Shown here: positions 7,876 to 11,166 of the stretch, piece after piece
Position numbering within the stretch: position 1 is the stretch's first letter
Layout: every line of letters begins with the position of its first letter
Origin: Candidatus Aminicenantota bacterium
GTDB lineage: Bacteria > Acidobacteriota > Aminicenantia > UBA2199
Reading direction: 5' to 3'
Length of the DNA stretch: 11,166 bases
Assembly: GCA_023137075.1 (NCBI GenBank)
Contig: JAGLQA010000451.1
Location: 1 to 11,166, forward strand
Notes under the pieces: model-generated
What the model was told of the DNA's origin: nothing
The model's input: only the letters and a program-made list of their open reading frames with translations
Databases searched by the model: none
Translations under genes and position numbers: made by a program

Positions 7876-8139
7876 ATGAGTTGTCTGAAAAGCGATGGCC
7901 TCAAGTGCCCCGGCGATATTGGTCGCGGGGGAGATCACACAAAAATTTTCGGGAGAGATAACCATATTCACAACTATTTGGATTATAACCGAAAGTTTGT
8001 TTTCCTTTTGGTGATTATTAACATTTCAAAGGCATTGTTTCTGGAAAATAGGAATAAACGCAAGTTTATTCCTTTAAAATTAAAAAATACACGGAGGGTT
8101 CAATGTATAGGAATGATGAAATCAAAAAGGGTTTTATAA
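7876..8139 (+). CDS. Small hypothetical protein, first ORF of the rightward operon
   Basis: An 87-residue frame directly behind a consensus promoter and AAGGAGG site, which is the main reason to call it. Residues 1-35 are polar and glycine-rich, with GDIGRGGDHTKIFGRDNHIHNY. This weakly resembles the short G-x-x-N/D repeats seen in some NTPase conflict-system proteins (G-D, then GxDN-x-x-x-N-Y). A hydrophobic stretch, FVFLLVIINISKALFL, follows at about 42-57, then a basic tail. It overlaps the next gene by 37 bases in a different frame. The first ~75 bases are richer in G+C than the surroundings and hold a hairpin (7908-7930). It may be a real small protein, a decayed fragment or a regulatory leader peptide. 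I recognise no family. Confidence 0.45.
   Translation: MSCLKSDGLKCPGDIGRGGDHTKIFGRDNHIHNYLDYNRKFVFLLVIINISKALFLENRNKRKFIPLKLKNTRRVQCIGMMKSKRVL
7908..7930 (+). other. G+C-rich hairpin in the operon leader
   Basis: CCCC (7908-7911) pairs with GGGG (7927-7930) and GCGA (7913-7916) with TCGC (7923-7926), leaving G7912 bulged and the loop TATTGG. Eight pairs, mostly G-C, stand out in A+T-rich DNA about 50 bases after the predicted transcription start. No T-run follows, so it is not a terminator. Confidence 0.45.
8050..8073 (+). other. Perfect 10-bp hairpin with GCAA tetraloop
   Basis: AGGAATAAAC (8050-8059) and GTTTATTCCT (8064-8073) are exact reverse complements around GCAA, a stable GNRA-type loop. 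It lies within the small ORF, 20 bases before the GGAGG site (8093-8097) of the membrane-protein gene. It could influence translation of that gene or message stability. Only TTTAAAA follows, too weak for a confident terminator. Confidence 0.55.
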
Positions 8140-9230
8140 CTGATAGTATCTCGAGAATTTCAATAGATGCTTTATTGACCGTTATTGCTATCCCAACTAT
8201 TTTATGGATAGGACGAATGATTATTAATAAGGGATTTAGTTATAAGACGAATATCCTATTTTTTTTATGGCTGTTGGCTTTTTTAGGTTGGACAATTTCT
8301 TTAAACATTTTCTTGTTAATTAGAAAAGAAAGGGTAAAATCAATTAGGTTTTTGCTTTGGCCTGCTTTAATACTTACTATAATCCTTTCTGTTTGGTTGC
8401 TAATCTCATGTCTGAATGAACCACAAGAAGGTATATTTTCAATTTATGTACATGAAGATTCTACCACTATTCCCAACAAACTTATCATGAAAAGAGGTTT
8501 CCCTGAGTGGGCATCTTTCTTAGACACGATTCATGAATTGCAATATGATCCTGTTAATAAGAAATTCACAACTACTAAAAAAGTAAGATGTGGGAGGTGG
8601 TATGTCGTGCCTTCACCTTCATACGAATATGATCCAATTGAAAAAGTATATAAAATACCTTATGAATGTCCTTACAAAAAAATAGACCATTTAAGATTCC
8701 ACAAAAGGATGGGGCAGGTTTATTTCCAGACTTTTACAAAAGATAAAGACGGAAAAATAAAACCCCTTGAAGGTGCCTCAATTTCAATTAATCCTTGTGT
8801 TCCTTTTGGATTTGACTCACAGGAAAGAACCCCTTGCTCAATGCGAGTAGAAATGGGATCATACAAAATTGTTTTTAAATTATCCGGTTTCCAAGATTCA
8901 GATATGATTGAAAAGATATTTTTACCGAATGAGAGAGTAACCGTCGATTGTGTTCTTGAAGAATTACCAGATGGAGATTATGATTCAGGGGATACCGGGA
9001 AAGATAGTGATATGGGAAATGGAGATGAAATGTTAGGGGAAGAGACACTGATTCCGGAAGTCGAAATTGATAACATTATTATACAAGTGAAGTGTTTTTT
9101 CGAAAATGGAAAATATTTTGACGCCATATTATTACTATCAATAATTGCTTCAAATTTTCCGGATACGCTTGTGGGGAGCGAAGCCCGACAAGTTCTGGAA
9201 GAAATTAAAAATAAATTAGAGGAGAAGTAA
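8103..9230 (+). CDS. Three-TM protein with PEGA-like and TPR-like extracytoplasmic region
   Basis: Predicted 375-residue inner-membrane protein. TM helices at about 21-42, 49-73 and 81-103. The RKERVKS loop between TM2 and TM3 is basic, so by the positive-inside rule residues ~104-375 face the periplasm. Residues 104-220 are an unrecognised domain with several Tyr and Cys. Residues 222-287 fit a PEGA-type beta domain: LEGASISIN, then TPCSMRVEMGSYKIVFKLSGF, then a closing strand VTVDCVLEEL. An acidic Gly/Asp-rich linker (288-315) leads to a helical hairpin (319-374) with the YFDAILLLSIIASNFPDT pattern of YbgF-like TPR tails. Start ATG with GGAGG five bases upstream. Only one base separates it from the lipoprotein gene downstream, so the two are almost certainly co-transcribed. 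Inference: an envelope anchor or sensor working with the lipoprotein. No precise family recognised. Confidence 0.8.
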   Translation: MYRNDEIKKGFITDSISRISIDALLTVIAIPTILWIGRMIINKGFSYKTNILFFLWLLAFLGWTISLNIFLLIRKERVKSIRFLLWPALILTIILSVWLLISCLNEPQEGIFSIYVHEDSTTIPNKLIMKRGFPEWASFLDTIHELQYDPVNKKFTTTKKVRCGRWYVVPSPSYEYDPIEKVYKIPYECPYKKIDHLRFHKRMGQVYFQTFTKDKDGKIKPLEGASISINPCVPFGFDSQERTPCSMRVEMGSYKIVFKLSGFQDSDMIEKIFLPNERVTVDCVLEELPDGDYDSGDTGKDSDMGNGDEMLGEETLIPEVEIDNIIIQVKCFFENGKYFDAILLLSIIASNFPDTLVGSEARQVLEEIKNKLEEK

Positions 9231-9231
9231 A

Positions 9232-9951
9232 ATGAAATCTAAATTTATCATTTCATTACTAACAATAGTATTAATTTTTAATGTTGGTTGCTTCAATAAT
9301 AGGTTGAACACAATCAGTGATAGGGTTACCGATCTTGAAAAAATGTTAATTGAGATTATGACACATAATAAAATTGAGCAAAGCTTAAGAAGTGACGCAA
9401 ATAATTCTAAACTAACTTCCGAAATGGCAGAATTAGACAAGGCCGAAAAAATCGCTGTGAAAAAATTCAACATTTACAGTATAAAGGACAAAAAAAAATT
9501 TAAAAGCAGAGAAATAAAACAGGCCATCAAGAGAATATATGACATATCGAGGCAAAAGTATGAAATAATTCAATCTGAATATGATATAATTGACATTGAT
9601 TTTAAAGATTTTAACGGAATTTATATTCCGAGGCAAGAAAAGGAAAAACTTGAGAAAATAAAACAAAGGCTAAATAATATCTGCGGGTTAAAGAACAGAA
9701 TAATTATCTATGGTTTCGGGTGCTTTAAAGGTAATAAGAACCAAATACGAAATGTTTCCACGCAAAGAGCAAAAAGTGTACATGATTGGATCATGAAAAA
9801 CACAAAATGCCCACGTAGCCCTAAACTTGTCTTTTATAAAGGACTTGGAATATATATTATTGAGGAAGATATTAAAAATTTTTCAGATAAGTCGAAGGAA
9901 GACCTCGTATCGAGGAGTAGGTGTGCTAAAATATTTTTGCCTCTTGAATAG
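9232..9951 (+). CDS. Lipoprotein with divergent OmpA-like C-terminal domain
   Basis: Predicted 239-residue exported lipoprotein. A KSK amino end, hydrophobic core (5-17) and Cys20 in NVGC form a signal peptide II-like site; Asn at -3 is atypical. Residues ~24-75 are heptad-like (ISDRVTDLEKMLIEI), probably a short coiled coil. From about 123 the sequence follows the OmpA C-terminal fold: DIDFKDF strand; IYIPRQEKEKLEKIKQRL helix; IIIYGFGC where GHTD is usual; N174-x-S-x-x-RA-x-x-V helix, matching the conserved N..LS..RA..V; YKGLG for GxGe; and a final RSRCAKIFL in place of NRRVeI. The Asp of the GHTD motif, which contacts peptidoglycan in the family, is missing, so peptidoglycan binding is uncertain. 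RBS AGGAG (9220-9224) lies within the previous gene. Last gene of the operon, with a candidate terminator about 90 bases after the stop. Confidence 0.78.
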   Translation: MKSKFIISLLTIVLIFNVGCFNNRLNTISDRVTDLEKMLIEIMTHNKIEQSLRSDANNSKLTSEMAELDKAEKIAVKKFNIYSIKDKKKFKSREIKQAIKRIYDISRQKYEIIQSEYDIIDIDFKDFNGIYIPRQEKEKLEKIKQRLNNICGLKNRIIIYGFGCFKGNKNQIRNVSTQRAKSVHDWIMKNTKCPRSPKLVFYKGLGIYIIEEDIKNFSDKSKEDLVSRSRCAKIFLPLE

Positions 9952-9990
9952 AATAAAATAATGCAAATCCAACTAATTGAAACGTTTGGC

Positions 9991-10037
9991 AGGGGAACTC
10001 AAATGCCGGCAAAAAAGGCCGTTTTGCGACTCCCCCT
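9991..10037. repeat. Imperfect nested inverted repeat
   Basis: Outer arms AGGGG (9991-9995) and CCCCT (10033-10037), and inner arms CGGC (10007-10010) and GCCG (10018-10021), enclose an A-rich loop; the middle is only partly paired. It lies between the lipoprotein stop and the transposase remnant and could contain the outer end of the insertion sequence. The other end is not in the window, so this cannot be confirmed. Confidence 0.4.
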
Positions 10038-10089
10038 AAGAAAACCATTTAATCCACTCTTTAACCGGAGTTTTCTTTTTTCTCTTTTT
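10038..10089 (+). terminator. Candidate intrinsic terminator of the rightward operon
   Basis: AAGAAAAC (10038-10045) is an exact reverse complement of GTTTTCTT (10070-10077). A 24-base loop separates them and a long T-rich tract runs to 10089. The stem is A-T-rich and the loop long, so efficiency is uncertain, but position and the T-tract fit. Confidence 0.5.
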
Positions 10090-10102
10090 TCCCCCGTCAA
10101 AA

Positions 10103-11166
10103 CTATTGATAATAAATGCTAAACAGCTCAAGCCAATGTAGTAATAACATATCTTTAATTTCCTCCAGGTTAAATATTTTCCATAACTTGTTCTGAACTG
10201 CACTTCTCTGTGTAATCATTCTCTCGGCTTCCTTCAAACTGTAAACATAAATAACCTCTTCTATATCGGTTAGCTCATCCTTAAGCACATTTGTGCTCAT
10301 TTCGTATCCTGCTTGTTGTGCCATCCATTGCATGACTCTTACAAGAGTCATTGAAACCACACAACAAAATGCAAAAGCCCGGATTTTCGAGTCAGTCCAA
10401 TGCCTTATAGGACGGAACCGAATAATAGTGGTGTCTTTGAGAAGTTGAAAATCACTCTCAATAATATTTTTTCATTGTAGGTGTCAATTAAATACCCGGT
10501 TTCCGCATCCAGCATAGTTGAAAAGATGAGATTTTTTCCAAAACGTTTTTCACGTTTTTTAATCTCTTCCGGATTTTCCTGAAAATGAAGCTGCTTTTCA
10601 TACGCATCTACGGATACCTCAAAGCATGTCCCGTAGCGACTTTTATTTTTCATTGTTTTAATCCCTTGCGTAATAGCTGTGGGTGTTTTCATGTAACTTT
10701 CCCATTTTTCAACAATATCCTGTTTGAGTTTTCCAATCCCCCTTTTGAGGTAATGCTGTTTCTTTCGTTTTGTGGCACTGTTAAAAGTAAGCACAATAAT
10801 ACATTCAATTCCCATAACGTCCCTTTTACAACGATAAAAAAGTTTTCCCTTCCAATTACCATGATAATGGTCAAATTCCAGGTTCATGAGTTCTTCATAA
10901 TGAGAAGGTACTAATGCCCCTACCCATGAGATTTTTCCTGCCATATTCTTGAAGTTTTCCTATGACAGGTATTGGCCAGTTTAGCTCTTGCCGGTTCTTC
11001 AATATAGTTATAGAAATTTGTATTATTGTAACAGATAACACTGGGGGAAAGGCCCATTAAGTTATCAATCGAGTAGAAGAGTTCTGTCTCGATTGTATTA
11101 CCAAATTATTTAACTATCCACAATCCTGCAAAGCCGGAACCAAAAGGGCCAGAAAGAAACGTTGAT
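10103..11166 (-). pseudogene. Decayed IS1634/IS4-like DDE transposase, 5' end outside window
   Basis: Three pieces of one transposase read in order on the minus strand. Piece 1 (about 11105-10923) has SPSVICYNNTNFYNYIEE, where the family expects the first catalytic Asp (YDNTNF-type); here it is Asn. An in-frame TAA (11106-11108) precedes it. Piece 2 (about 10944-10470) begins SWVGALVPSHYEEL and ends IDTYNEK. Piece 3 (about 10472-10103) continues NIIESDFQLLK, carrying the expected third catalytic Glu, and ends in a helical tail. Pieces 1 and 2 do not join smoothly: the part with the second Asp is missing, apparently by internal deletion, with a change of frame. Pieces 2 and 3 differ by one base at a six-A run (10467-10472), where a -1 shift restores the frame. 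The Met at 10944 is therefore not a true start. Family assignment rests on remembered motif patterns. Confidence 0.75.
10103..11166 (-). mobile_element. Remnant insertion sequence at the cassette's right edge
   Basis: The broken transposase implies an old insertion sequence that can no longer move by itself. Its far end lies past the window and no terminal inverted repeat pair or target duplication can be shown; the near end may fall within 9991-10040. It borders the A+T-rich cassette and supports a history of mobile-element traffic here. Confidence 0.6.

Noticed and set aside
10585..10914. A 109-residue plus-strand frame
   Set aside because: Antisense to the transposase remnant, whose minus-strand translation shows family motifs.
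10405..10944. A free-standing 179-residue gene starting at the Met at 10944
   Set aside because: The Met lies at a deletion joint and the C-terminal residues after IDTYNEK are a frameshift tail; it is the middle of a broken transposase.

Overview
The window has four blocks. First is the 3' part of a RecB/AddA-type helicase-nuclease gene (1-2949, + strand), about half G+C by eye. Immediately after its stop the DNA becomes clearly A+T-rich. There follow two divergently transcribed gene sets (2959-9951) and, at the right edge, a decayed DDE transposase gene (about 10103-11166, - strand). No rRNA, tRNA or CRISPR array was seen.

Host: a Gram-negative-type (diderm) bacterium is likely, because the right-hand operon encodes a lipoprotein with an OmpA-like C-terminus and a membrane protein with a PEGA-like extracytoplasmic domain. 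Strong AGGAGG-type ribosome binding sites and TTGAAA-N17-TATAAT promoters argue against a typical Bacteroidetes, but I cannot place the phylum.

The central find is the 1100-residue protein encoded at 4360-7662. Its first ~700 residues follow the whole domain order of a long RelA/SpoT (Rel) alarmone protein: HD, synthetase, TGS, zinc finger, ACT. The catalytic residues of both enzymatic domains look lost (HD pair is HG; the synthetase Glu motif is missing), while TGS, the Cys/His zinc finger and ACT remain recognisable. A STAND/AAA-like P-loop ATPase with intact Walker A and B motifs and a winged helix is fused to the C-terminus. The next gene (2959-4347), 12 bases downstream and probably translationally coupled, encodes a second P-loop ATPase ending in an OmpR-type winged helix.

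On the other side of a 213-base intergenic region run a small ORF (7876-8139), a three-TM protein with PEGA-like and TPR-like parts (8103-9230), and an OmpA-like lipoprotein (9232-9951). The two operons have back-to-back promoters with the same -35/-10 sequences and spacing, separated by three imperfect direct repeats. My inference is one regulated cassette: a cytoplasmic sensor that reuses the ribosome/tRNA-sensing half of Rel to drive an NTPase switch, a DNA-binding ATPase partner, and an envelope arm. Defence or stress signalling is plausible; the biochemical output is not visible in the sequence.
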